Below are positions 39,482 through 46,867 of a stretch of DNA of 64,000 bases, piece by piece. The DNA is from an uncultured Acetatifactor sp. (GTDB lineage: Bacteria > Bacillota > Clostridia > Lachnospirales > Lachnospiraceae), in NCBI GenBank assembly GCA_910580225.1, contig CAJTXE010000008.1:1-64000 (forward strand), in the 5' to 3' direction. The notes under the pieces were generated by a model. It was given only the letters and a program-made list of their open reading frames with translations, was not told the DNA's origin and did not search any database. Numbering within the stretch: position 1 is the first letter of the stretch; each line of letters opens with the position of its first letter. The position numbers were made by a program, and so were the translations under genes.

Positions 39482-39509
39482 GACAGTTTTGCATCAGATG
39501 AAAACTGCC
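39482..39509 (-). terminator. Attenuator or partial terminator between rplL and rpoB
   Basis: Minus-strand stem of nine pairs (39501-39509 with 39482-39490, one G-U pair) around a 10-base loop, followed by a short T run. Partial termination at this position to lower rpoBC relative to L7/L12 is well known in bacteria. Confidence 0.7.
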
Positions 39510-39529
39510 TCTTCCTTTGTAAGTTTCTA

Positions 39530-39916
39530 TTATTTCACGGTAACTTTCGCGCCAACTTCTTCCAGCTTCTTCTTTACTTCTTCTGCTTCATCCTTGCTGA
39601 TGCCTTCCTTGATTACCTTGGGAGCTCCCTCAACGGTATCCTTGGCTTCCTTCAGACCAAGTCCGGTGATCTCGCGGACAACCTTGATAACCTTAACCTT
39701 CTCGGATCCAACCTCTGTCAGCTCTACGTCAAACTCGGTCTTCTCTTCCACTTCTTCTGCAGGACCTGCAGTTGCTACTACAACACCTGCTGCTGCGGAT
39801 ACGCCGAACTCTTCCTCACAAGCCTTTACAAGCTCGTTCAACTCTAATACGGTCATCTCTTTGATTGCTTCGATCAATTCCTGAGCTGTCAATTTAGCCA
39901 TTTTGTTATCCTCCAT
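39530..39916 (-). CDS. rplL: 50S ribosomal protein L7/L12
   Basis: The 128-residue stalk protein that recruits translation GTPases. The N-terminal dimerisation part (LTAQELIEAIKEMTVLELNE), Ala/Val hinge (about 50-60) and C-terminal factor-binding domain (GLGLKEAKDTVEGAPKVIKEG) are all present. MEDNKMAKL offers two starts; MAKLTAQ is the usual one, but the upstream ATG in the same frame also has a plausible site. It is second in the rplJ-rplL unit, 81 bases after rplJ. Confidence 0.97.
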   Translation of the reverse strand: MEDNKMAKLTAQELIEAIKEMTVLELNELVKACEEEFGVSAAAGVVVATAGPAEEVEEKTEFDVELTEVGSEKVKVIKVVREITGLGLKEAKDTVEGAPKVIKEGISKDEAEEVKKKLEEVGAKVTVK

Positions 39917-39997
39917 TTTCTGATTTTCATTCTGTTTCTTCTTTTGCCGATTCCCGAATATCCATCCGAACTGCGGTAACCCACATGCTCCCGAACC

Positions 39998-40534
39998 TTA
40001 TTCGGCCGGAACTGCTTCGGGTTCTGCCCCAGACGCTTCGCAGGCCGCTGCTCCGCCTTTTTCCGCCAGCTGATTCATCACGCGGGCAAAATTGGTAATC
40101 GGGCTCTGCAGGCTGCCAAGCAGCTTGGAAATAAGAACCTCCCTGGAAGGAATGCTGGCCACAGCCGCCATTCCCTTAGCGTCATATACGGTGCCTTCCA
40201 CTACACCGGCCTTGATTTCCAGCTTGTTGGCCGTCTTTGCAAAGTCCGTAAGAACTCTCGCAGGAGCTGTGGCATCTTCTGTGGAAACTGCAATCGCATT
40301 CGGACCTTCCAGATAAGGTGCCAGGCCTTCAAACTCCGTACCCTTGAACGCGAAATTCATCAGGGTATTCTTATACACCTTGTAGGTGATTCCAGCCTCG
40401 CGCAGATTCTTGCGCAATTGTGTGTCCTGCTCAACGGTAAGCCCGCAATAGTCTACCAGCACTACCGACTGGGCATCCTTGATGCATGCAGAAATCTCAT
40501 CTACAATGGGTTTCTTTAATTCAACCTTTGCCAT
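39998..40534 (-). CDS. rplJ: 50S ribosomal protein L10
   Basis: The 178-residue base of the ribosomal stalk, which binds 23S rRNA and L12 dimers. Typical blocks include SVVLVDYCGLTVEQDTQLRK and YKVYKNTLMNFA. The C-terminus ends in an Ala/Glu-rich stretch. AAGGAGG precedes the ATG. It is headed by a 246-base leader with alternative hairpins, at which L10-L12 would be expected to act. Confidence 0.97.
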   Translation of the reverse strand: MAKVELKKPIVDEISACIKDAQSVVLVDYCGLTVEQDTQLRKNLREAGITYKVYKNTLMNFAFKGTEFEGLAPYLEGPNAIAVSTEDATAPARVLTDFAKTANKLEIKAGVVEGTVYDAKGMAAVASIPSREVLISKLLGSLQSPITNFARVMNQLAEKGGAAACEASGAEPEAVPAE

Positions 40535-40780
40535 TTCTTTACCTCCTTATAGATTTTATGCCGATAAAGAAGTCATTTAAAAACCCCCGAACGCCGGGGC
40601 ATTCTCCGGGACAAGCCTGGGAGAACGCCCCTTCATTCAGGGGAGAATCCCTCTCACGAGGATAATTGTCAAATGTATGCCTCCGTGCCGGTCCGGCACC
40701 TGGCAGCATCTTCTCCTCGGTAGGATTTACGCCGGGAATACCCTTCCCCGCACCTACTGTCTTCGGCCTGGTATATAACC
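40535..40780 (-). ncRNA. L10-type ribosomal leader with terminator/antiterminator
   Basis: The transcribed leader of rplJ-rplL. It holds the CCGAAGACAGTAGGTGC stretch typical of L10 leaders. Near the gene are two mutually exclusive stems. The first has 12 pairs (40620-40631 with 40596-40607). The second is a terminator (CGGGG at 40595-40599 pairing with CCCCG at 40585-40589) followed by a T run at 40579-40583. The shared segment 40596-40599 makes the choice exclusive. L10 or L10-L12 binding upstream presumably decides which forms. Confidence 0.8.
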
Positions 40781-40786
40781 ACAGGA

Positions 40787-40816
40787 ATCATACCATAAGG
40801 AGCCAACATAAGTCAA
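40787..40816 (-). promoter_or_regulatory. Promoter for rplJ-rplL
   Basis: Minus-strand TTGACT (40811-40816), 18-base spacer, TATGAT (40787-40792), just after the rplA stop codon. Confidence 0.65.
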
Positions 40817-40834
40817 CCCCAAAAATCATTTATT

Positions 40835-41524
40835 TTAGAATCTGGTCACATTCACCTTCACGCCCGGTCCCATGGTACTGGTCAGGGTAATGCTCCTCAG
40901 GAACTGGCCCTTTACTGCGCTGGGTCTTGCCTTGACAATAGCATCCATCAATGCCTTGAAGTTCTCTGCAAGCGCCTCATCCGTAAAGGAAACCTTGCCC
41001 ACCGGAACATGGATAATGTTGGTCTTGTCAAGTCTGTACTCGATTTTACCTGCCTTGATGTCCTTCACAGCCTTGGTCACATCCATGGTAACCGTTCCTG
41101 CTTTCGGGTTGGGCATCAGGCCCTTGGGACCCAGAACTTTACCCAGACGTCCCACAACCCCCATCATATCGGGTGTGGCCACCACCACATCAAAATCCAG
41201 CCAGCCATCCTTCTGGATCTTCGGAATCAGTTCCTCGCCGCCTACATAGTCAGCTCCGGCTGCTTCCGCCTCATTCACCTTATCTCCCTTTGCAAATACC
41301 AGCACTTTAACGGTCTTACCTGTTCCGTTGGGCAGTACCACCGCGCCGCGGACCTGCTGCTCTGCATGACGTCCGTCGCATCCTGTTCTGATGTGTACTT
41401 CAACCGTTTCGTCAAATTTTGCCGGTGCAGCCTTCTTTACCAAAGCGATCGCATCGGCCGGCTCATAAAATACAGTGCGGTCTACCAGCTTTGCGGCTTC
41501 TGCATATTTCTTGCCATGTTTCAT
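40835..41524 (-). CDS. rplA: 50S ribosomal protein L1
   Basis: The 229-residue L1 protein of the E-site stalk. Starting at MKHGKKYAEAAKLV (ATG 41522-41524) fits the family and the AGGAGGT site eight bases upstream; an in-frame start seven codons earlier would lie before that site. Diagnostic blocks include GTGKTVKVLVFAKG and LGPKGLMPNPKAGTV. It follows rplK by 58 bases. Confidence 0.97.
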   Translation of the reverse strand: MKHGKKYAEAAKLVDRTVFYEPADAIALVKKAAPAKFDETVEVHIRTGCDGRHAEQQVRGAVVLPNGTGKTVKVLVFAKGDKVNEAEAAGADYVGGEELIPKIQKDGWLDFDVVVATPDMMGVVGRLGKVLGPKGLMPNPKAGTVTMDVTKAVKDIKAGKIEYRLDKTNIIHVPVGKVSFTDEALAENFKALMDAIVKARPSAVKGQFLRSITLTSTMGPGVKVNVTRF

Positions 41525-41582
41525 TATTCTACCTCCTAGGTTCAAGCGACAACCTTCTGTTGTCTCCCAAATTTATCAAACA

Positions 41583-42008
41583 TTACTCTTCAATGGTGAT
41601 ACCCATGCTGCGCGCTGTTCCGGCGATCATGCTCATGGCGGCCTCAACGCTTGCCGCATTCAGATCCGGCATTTTCAGCTCGGCAATCTCCTGAAGCTTC
41701 GCCTTGGAAAGGGTAGCAACCTTTGTCTTGTTGGGCACTGCGGAACCTGACTTCAGGTTGCAGGCCTTCTTCAGCAGTACGGCTGCCGGGGGCGTCTTCG
41801 TAATGAAACTGAAGGATCTGTCCGCATAAACCGTGATCACCACAGGAATGATGACGTCACCTTTGTCCGCAGTCCTTGCATTGAACTGCTTTGTAAATTC
41901 CACGATGTTCACACCATGCTGTCCAAGTGCAGGACCAACTGGCGGAGCCGGTGTAGCTTTGCCGGCAGGAATCTGCAATTTAATATAACCTGTTACTTTC
42001 TTTGCCAT
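41583..42008 (-). CDS. rplK: 50S ribosomal protein L11
   Basis: The 141-residue L11 of the GTPase-associated centre. It opens MAKKVTGYIKLQIPAGKATP and has GPALGQHGVNIVEFTKQFN, typical of the family. The ATG at 42006-42008 is preceded by AGGAGGTGCC; longer in-frame extensions upstream do not match the family. It heads the rplK-rplA pair, 330 bases after nusG. Confidence 0.97.
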   Translation of the reverse strand: MAKKVTGYIKLQIPAGKATPAPPVGPALGQHGVNIVEFTKQFNARTADKGDVIIPVVITVYADRSFSFITKTPPAAVLLKKACNLKSGSAVPNKTKVATLSKAKLQEIAELKMPDLNAASVEAAMSMIAGTARSMGITIEE

Positions 42009-42232
42009 CTTGGCACCTCCTAATAATGTGGTAAACCGTTTCTGCCTGTATGTCAAACCGCACAAAACGGTAATCCGGCGCAGGTTTTTCCTCCTGCTCC
42101 CACTCTCTGACGCGGTATATGCGGTTTCGGACTCCCGGAGCTCCCCGAAAACTGGCTACCTGGGTATCAGCCGGCTGAAATCTCTTCTCCCCCGGCCGGA
42201 CCCGGGACTTCCGGATACGGAAAAACCTCTGC

Positions 42233-42261
42233 ATAATATGCCTCCGCAGCGTCCTGCGCAA
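42233..42261 (-). promoter_or_regulatory. Possible internal promoter for rplK-rplA
   Basis: Minus-strand TTGCGC (42256-42261), 17-base spacer, TATTAT (42233-42238), in the 330-base nusG-rplK gap. The -35 match is only moderate. The gap also has a 7-base hairpin at 42284-42300 without a T run and no convincing gene. Confidence 0.35.
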
Positions 42262-42283
42262 GCCGCTGTCCGCGTGTATCTGA

Positions 42284-42300
42284 CCGCCCTGGCAGGGCGG
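42284..42300 (-). other. GC-rich hairpin after nusG
   Basis: Perfect 7-base arms CCGCCCT (42284-42290) and AGGGCGG (42294-42300) with a 3-base loop. Without a T run it is probably a pause or processing structure, not an intrinsic terminator. Confidence 0.4.
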
Positions 42301-42338
42301 GAAATACCATACTCAAATCATCATTTCTTTCCCACCGG

Positions 42339-42857
42339 CTACAGTTTTCTGACCTCTGCAAAACTGATCTCCACAGGGGTCTCCCTGCCGAACAGCTCCA
42401 CGTTGATCGTCGCTGTCTGCTTGCTGAAATCCAGCTTCTGGACGATACCGATGGTATCCTTCCAGATTCCCGCCACAACGGAAATACTGTCCCCTTCTGC
42501 AAAGTCGATGGAAACATTCTCGTTCTTGATGCCCAGAGGCTTCATCTCTGCCTCCGTCAGGGGCACCGGCTTGCTCCCCGGCCCCACGAAGCCCGTGACG
42601 CCCCGGGTATTCCGGACAACATACCATGTGTCATCGTTCATCTCCATATTGAGGAGCACGTAACCAGGAAACATTTTCTTCTGGACTGTCTTCCTGGCAC
42701 CATTTTTCATCTCTATTACATCCTGCAGGGGAACTCTCACTTCCAGAATCTGTTCTGCAAGGTGCTTATTGTTCTCGATGGTCTTCTCAATATTGGCTTT
42801 GACTTTGTTTTCATATCCTGAGTAGGTATGCACCACATACCATTTTGCCTCTGCCAT
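42339..42857 (-). CDS. nusG: Transcription elongation/antitermination factor NusG
   Basis: The 172-residue NusG binds the polymerase clamp and couples it to Rho or the ribosome. The NGN domain (WYVVHTYSGYENKVK and the MFPGYVLLNMEM block) and the C-terminal KOW domain (about 118-172, DFAEGDSISVVAGIWKDTIG) are complete. It is 14 bases downstream of secE in the classic rpmG-secE-nusG order. Confidence 0.97.
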   Translation of the reverse strand: MAEAKWYVVHTYSGYENKVKANIEKTIENNKHLAEQILEVRVPLQDVIEMKNGARKTVQKKMFPGYVLLNMEMNDDTWYVVRNTRGVTGFVGPGSKPVPLTEAEMKPLGIKNENVSIDFAEGDSISVVAGIWKDTIGIVQKLDFSKQTATINVELFGRETPVEISFAEVRKL

Positions 42858-42871
42858 AAATCACCCTCGCC

Positions 42872-43075
42872 CTAAATCGATGTAATGAAGTTCACGCCAA
42901 ATTTTGCGACATAATCCAGTATCGCGATCAATACCCCTACCGCAACGGATATCGCCACTACCGCAATGGACTGTTTGATGGTGGCTTGTCTGTCCGGCCA
43001 TATAATCTTCTTGAATTCAACCTTCACGCCTTTGAAAAAACTGGGCTTTGCTTTCTTCTCCGCGGAATCTCCCAT
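42872..43075 (-). CDS. secE: Preprotein translocase subunit SecE
   Basis: The 67-residue SecE stabilises SecY in the translocon. A charged N-terminus and the amphipathic helix VEFKKIIWPDRQATIKQ precede a single membrane helix (about 37-57), the usual Gram-positive single-helix form. It lies between rpmG and nusG. Confidence 0.95.
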   Translation of the reverse strand: MGDSAEKKAKPSFFKGVKVEFKKIIWPDRQATIKQSIAVVAISVAVGVLIAILDYVAKFGVNFITSI

Positions 43076-43116
43076 TTAGACCATACCTTTCCACCTACGG
43101 CTCAAGATGCCGGAAG

Positions 43117-43266
43117 TTATTTGGTTTCCTTGTGCACTGTGTGCTTTCTGCAGAATCTGCAATACTTCCGGACTTCCATCCTGTCGGGATGGTTCTTCTT
43201 TTCCTTGGTAGTATTGTAGTTACGTTGCTTGCACTCAGTACAAGCCAAAGTGATTTTTGTACGCAT
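43117..43266 (-). CDS. rpmG: 50S ribosomal protein L33
   Basis: The 49-residue L33 begins MRTKITLACTECKQRNY and has the two Cys pairs (CTEC near residue 9 and CRFC near 36) of the zinc-binding form. The ATG at 43264-43266 is preceded by a GGAGGT-like site. Longer upstream frames are not part of the protein. It is first in the secE-nusG transcript. Confidence 0.96.
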   Translation of the reverse strand: MRTKITLACTECKQRNYNTTKEKKNHPDRMEVRKYCRFCRKHTVHKETK

Positions 43267-43345
43267 TTTGCTACCTCCACGTATTCTTTTATCGCCGTTC
43301 ATTTTGAGCATAAAAAAAAGAGCTAAAAACTTATCTCGTGTTCTT

Positions 43346-43374
43346 ACTATAACATAGCCGGGGACTTGCGTCAA
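43346..43374 (-). promoter_or_regulatory. Promoter for rpmG-secE-nusG
   Basis: Minus-strand TTGACG (43369-43374), 17-base spacer, TATAGT (43346-43351), about 80 bases before rpmG. Confidence 0.75.
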
Positions 43375-43416
43375 CAGTTTTTTCCGGTGTTTCAAAAAAT
43401 TCTTCTGCTGCTCCTG

Positions 43417-43662
43417 TCACTCCGGCCAGCATATCTCTTCTGCAGGTTCCTCCGAATCACTCACCGTATCCAGCGCCCTGGCAATCAGCCGGATCAGCTC
43501 CCATACCGACCGGAACGGAATCGTCTCATTGGTCTCTACCCAGGTGACGGTTCCCTGCCAGCTGCCCTTCCGGCGGCACTGCACACGAATGATAAATGTC
43601 CCCAGATCCCCGTGTCTCGCGGCCGGACTGACCTCCGCCATACTTTGCCTCCTCTTATCCAT
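43417..43662 (-). CDS. Small conserved protein with HGDLGTF motif (copy A)
   Basis: An 81-residue soluble protein of unknown function. Its core (residues about 17-67) starts HGDLGTF and includes SWQGTVTWVE and FRSVWELIR, which recur in the protein encoded at 58078-58347: about 30 of 51 positions are identical. No signal peptide, membrane helix or cysteine cluster is visible. Two starts (Met1 and Met8) both have good ribosome binding sites. It sits 45 bases downstream of the BTAD regulator and is probably cotranscribed. I do not recognise a named family. A role as a partner or regulator of the BTAD protein is only inferred from position. Confidence 0.8.
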   Translation of the reverse strand: MDKRRQSMAEVSPAARHGDLGTFIIRVQCRRKGSWQGTVTWVETNETIPFRSVWELIRLIARALDTVSDSEEPAEEICWPE

Positions 43663-43707
43663 GAAACGGTCCCTCCTGTCTCTCCGCCGCAGAATGCTGC
43701 CGGTCTC

Positions 43708-44907
43708 TTACAGCTGCTCCGGCATGCCGATTACGCGGTTCACATAATACCGAACCCCTGTTCTCTGTCGTCCTGTCAGAAAACGTCCATTGATCCGCTC
43801 CTGTATCCTGCTGCAATCCTCTCCTGTGGTATTGATCAGCAGCACCAGATACTCCCCTCTGCCGTATCTGCTGACCGCATCCCCCCGGCGTACGGAATTG
43901 AGAACGGCATCTTCCAGCCTTCTGTCCAGTTCTTCCAAAAGCTTTGCATCCTTCACGGGATTCCCTTTGCCGTCCGCCACGCAGCAAAGCATCAGATGCA
44001 CGGACTGCCCGCCCCGCTCCATCATCCGCTCTGCCATATGATAAATCCCCTGAAAAATCGGATAAGAGCACAAATATCCTCCCGGAACGCCTTTCTGCTC
44101 TTCTGTCAGCTCCTCCTGAATATCATCCAGGGCGCCCTGCCGATGCTCCATGTGTTCTCCCAGCTTTTGAAACAACTCCAGCATCTGCCCGGAAGGCCGC
44201 ACCCCCTGTTCCCGAAAATAAAGTTCCACTGTGTCGTCATAGAGTTTCCCGGCTTCCCCGTATCGTCCCTGTCTCATCAGGGCCTCCATGGACAGCGTCT
44301 CCCAATCGCACAGCGGACTGACCTTTGCGGCGTAATTTCCCAATTCCTCAAGCTGAAGAAAATTTCCTTTCTCTCTCAGCAGCCGGGCCGTCCTTTCCAC
44401 ACAGCAGCAGAACAGGTCACGGTATCTTTTCGCCTCCTGCAGCGCCCACAGACTTCCCCCATGCAGCGGCAGGAACTCCCCTGTATAGCAGTAACAGGCC
44501 TCCAGACAGCGCTCCGCCCCCCCTGTCCCGGCTTCCTCATACAGACGTTCAAATTCCTCCGCATCCTCCGTCACCGGAATCTGTTCCGTCCAGTAGTAAT
44601 AACCATTCTTCTGCTGGATGTATTTTACATCCGGCAGTCCAGATGCCCTTAACTTCTGTTTCGCATTGTAAATAATGCTGCGCAGCGCATGGCGGACATC
44701 AGTTACATCTCTCCCCTCAAACAAAACTTCTTCCAGAAGTTCCCTCCTGACCCCGCGTTTTCGAAAATGCAGTACAAGCTGCATCAGATAGATAAATTGA
44801 GATTCTCTGGATTTTACACTGCCGATCACCGATCTTCCCCCATAAGTCAGAGTAAATCCGCCAAACATCTGAACCTGCAGGAGTTCTGCTTCCGGCTGTG
44901 CCGCCAT
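43708..44907 (-). CDS. SARP/BTAD-type regulator with a degenerate GGDEF-like domain
   Basis: The 399-residue protein has an OmpR-like winged helix (about 10-105; FGGFTLTYGGR, then a DVRHALRSIIYNAKQKL recognition region), a helical bacterial transcriptional activator (BTAD) domain (about 110-255), and a C-terminal domain resembling GGDEF. In that domain the RxGDxVSRYG block is followed by GRGEY (residues about 349-353) where GGDEF would be. The active-site loss implies no cyclase activity, so it may sense a nucleotide or serve as an interaction module. The start ATG overlaps the stop of a 42-codon upstream ORF (TAATG). The small HGDLGTF protein follows. Confidence 0.85.
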   Translation of the reverse strand: MAAQPEAELLQVQMFGGFTLTYGGRSVIGSVKSRESQFIYLMQLVLHFRKRGVRRELLEEVLFEGRDVTDVRHALRSIIYNAKQKLRASGLPDVKYIQQKNGYYYWTEQIPVTEDAEEFERLYEEAGTGGAERCLEACYCYTGEFLPLHGGSLWALQEAKRYRDLFCCCVERTARLLREKGNFLQLEELGNYAAKVSPLCDWETLSMEALMRQGRYGEAGKLYDDTVELYFREQGVRPSGQMLELFQKLGEHMEHRQGALDDIQEELTEEQKGVPGGYLCSYPIFQGIYHMAERMMERGGQSVHLMLCCVADGKGNPVKDAKLLEELDRRLEDAVLNSVRRGDAVSRYGRGEYLVLLINTTGEDCSRIQERINGRFLTGRQRTGVRYYVNRVIGMPEQL

Positions 44908-45035
44908 TACCGTCTCCCCCTCTCGCCTTCAGCCGCTTCACCCTTCTCTCCGCCAGGCCTGCTCCCTGTCTTTCGCCTGTAAAGCCCGGCCATATCCGGC
45001 CATGTCAGCCGGCATGAAATCCTGTTTTCGTCCAT
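44907..45035 (-). CDS. Short upstream ORF coupled to the BTAD regulator
   Basis: A 42-codon frame starts with ATG at 45033-45035, which has GGAGGGG five bases upstream. It ends with a TAA that shares a base with the regulator's ATG. It lies about 24 bases inside the transcript predicted from the 45066-45094 promoter. The product is basic and low in complexity, and no family is recognised. It is either a leader peptide that couples translation or a chance frame. Confidence 0.4.
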   Translation of the reverse strand: MDENRISCRLTWPDMAGLYRRKTGSRPGGEKGEAAEGERGRR

Positions 45036-45065
45036 GTCGGCCCCTCCGTCATTCATATGTCCCTC

Positions 45066-45094
45066 ATTATATCCGGAAATCCCACATTTGACAA
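45066..45094 (-). promoter_or_regulatory. Promoter for the BTAD regulator operon
   Basis: Minus-strand TTGTCA (45089-45094), 17-base spacer, TATAAT (45066-45071). The sequence around it (GGATTGTCAAA ... CGGATATAAT) is very similar to the sortase promoter at 59445-59473. Confidence 0.75.
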
Positions 45095-45129
45095 TCCCTT
45101 TTTGCCCACACCTTCCGGCAGAATTCAAA

Positions 45130-45158
45130 TTGACTTTTTCTCCGGGGTATGATACTTT
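45130..45158 (+). promoter_or_regulatory. Extended -10 promoter for the acyl-CoA ligase gene
   Basis: TTGACT (45130-45135), 17-base spacer ending TGA, then TACTTT (45153-45158). The TGATACTNT form recurs upstream of aroA and the lactate dehydrogenase gene. Confidence 0.5.
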
Positions 45159-45220
45159 TAATGATGCAATGCTTTACAGTGCTGAAATACTCAAATGGAT
45201 GATATCAGGAGGAAGCGAGA

Positions 45221-46855
45221 ATGCCAGTTACAGATTTTCTGGACAGAAATGCACGAATGTACCCCAACGAAGTCGCGTTGGTGGAATTGAATCCGGACGA
45301 GCCGGATACCCGTCGGACCACATGGAAAGAATACGATCTGATCCAGCCCGACCGCTTTGAACCTTACCGACGCGAGATCACCTGGAGCGTCTTCAACGAA
45401 AAAGCCAACCGCTTTGCCAACATGCTCATGGGCCGGGGCGTGAAAATGGGCGAAAAGGTTGCCATCCTGATGTATAACTGTCTGGAATGGCTACCTATCT
45501 ACTTCGGCGTGCTGAAATGCGGCGCCATTGCCGTACCTTTCAATTTCCGTTATGATGCAGGGGAGATTCTGTACTGTGCGGAGCTGGCAGAGGTGGACAT
45601 CATCGTATTCGGGCCGGCCTTCATCGGACGTATGGAGGCCAATGCGGAGCGGCTCTCCAAAGGACGGCTGCTGATCTATGTGGGTGACAATTGCCCCAGC
45701 TTTGCGGAAAGTTATCATGAACTGGTGGCAGATTACTCCAGCCAGAGCCCGGATGTGGTGATTTCGGAAGACGACTACGGAGCCATCTATTTTTCTTCGG
45801 GCACCACGGGCTTTCCCAAAGCCATCTTACATAAACACCGAAGTCTGACTCAGGCAGCGGAAATGGAGCAGAAACACCATGCCACCGGACGGGAGGACAC
45901 CTTCCTGTGCATCCCGCCTCTGTACCACACCGGCGCCAAATTCCACTGGATGGGCAGTCTGGTGGCAGGGAGTAAGGCGGTTCTTCTGAAAGGAACCCGG
46001 CCGGAAACCATTCTGTCCACCGTTTCCAGCGAACATTGTACCATTGTATGGCTGCTGGTCCCCTGGGCCCAGGACATTCTGGACTCCATGGATGCGGGAG
46101 AGTTAAACCCGGAAAATTATGAACTTGACCAGTGGCGTCTGATGCATATCGGCGCCCAGCCGGTACCGCCTTCCCTGATCAAACGCTGGAAAACTTATTT
46201 TCCCAACCATGATTACGATACAAACTACGGACTCTCCGAGTCTACGGGACCGGGCTGTGTACATCTGGGCATGGAAAATATCCACAAGGTGGGCGCCATC
46301 GGCGTACCGGGATATCGTTGGGAGTGCAGGATTGTGGATGAGAACGGAAACCAGGTTCAGCAGGGCCAGGTGGGCGAGCTCTGCGTCAAAGGCCCCGGTC
46401 TCATGACCTGCTATTACCGTGACGAAAAGGCTACCGCCGAAGCCCTGAAAGACGGCTGGCTGTGCACCGGGGATATGGCCATGCAGGATCCGGACGGATT
46501 CTATTTCCTGGTAGACCGAAAGAAGGATGTGATCGTCAGCGGCGGCGAGAACATTTATCCTGTCCAGATAGAGGATTTCCTGCGGCGGCATAACAAGATC
46601 AAAGATGCGGCAGTTATCGGCCTTCCCGACCGGCGCCTGGGAGAAAAGACCGCCGCCATCATCGAGATCAAGGACGGAATGACATGCACGGAAGCCGAAG
46701 TGGCAGAGTTCTGTCTCGAACTGCCCAGATACAAACGTCCCAGGGAGATCCTTTTCCACGAGATCCCCAGAAATGCCACAGGTAAAATCGAGAAGCCCAG
46801 GCTGAGGAAGATGTACGGCGCCGAACAGCTGGTAGCCCAGGAGAACCGGGGCTGA
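45221..46855 (+). CDS. AMP-forming acyl-CoA synthetase/ligase
   Basis: The 544-residue ANL-superfamily enzyme activates a carboxylic acid with ATP and CoA. Visible motifs are the P-loop YFSSGTTGFPKA near 190, YGLSESTG near 335, GWLCTGDMA near 410, KDVIVSGGENIYP near 432 and the catalytic Lys in NATGKIEKPRLR near 523. The N-terminus matches long- or medium-chain acyl-CoA ligases. Substrate not determinable. The ATG follows AGGAGGAAG. It is a single gene, divergent from the BTAD operon and convergent with the amidohydrolase gene 12 bases on. Confidence 0.88.
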   Translation: MPVTDFLDRNARMYPNEVALVELNPDEPDTRRTTWKEYDLIQPDRFEPYRREITWSVFNEKANRFANMLMGRGVKMGEKVAILMYNCLEWLPIYFGVLKCGAIAVPFNFRYDAGEILYCAELAEVDIIVFGPAFIGRMEANAERLSKGRLLIYVGDNCPSFAESYHELVADYSSQSPDVVISEDDYGAIYFSSGTTGFPKAILHKHRSLTQAAEMEQKHHATGREDTFLCIPPLYHTGAKFHWMGSLVAGSKAVLLKGTRPETILSTVSSEHCTIVWLLVPWAQDILDSMDAGELNPENYELDQWRLMHIGAQPVPPSLIKRWKTYFPNHDYDTNYGLSESTGPGCVHLGMENIHKVGAIGVPGYRWECRIVDENGNQVQQGQVGELCVKGPGLMTCYYRDEKATAEALKDGWLCTGDMAMQDPDGFYFLVDRKKDVIVSGGENIYPVQIEDFLRRHNKIKDAAVIGLPDRRLGEKTAAIIEIKDGMTCTEAEVAEFCLELPRYKRPREILFHEIPRNATGKIEKPRLRKMYGAEQLVAQENRG

Positions 46856-46867
46856 TTCGAAAACAGA

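Noticed and set aside
43366..44652. 428-codon plus-strand open frame
   Set aside because: Antisense to the BTAD regulator and HGDLGTF genes; composition and lack of motifs mark it as a shadow.
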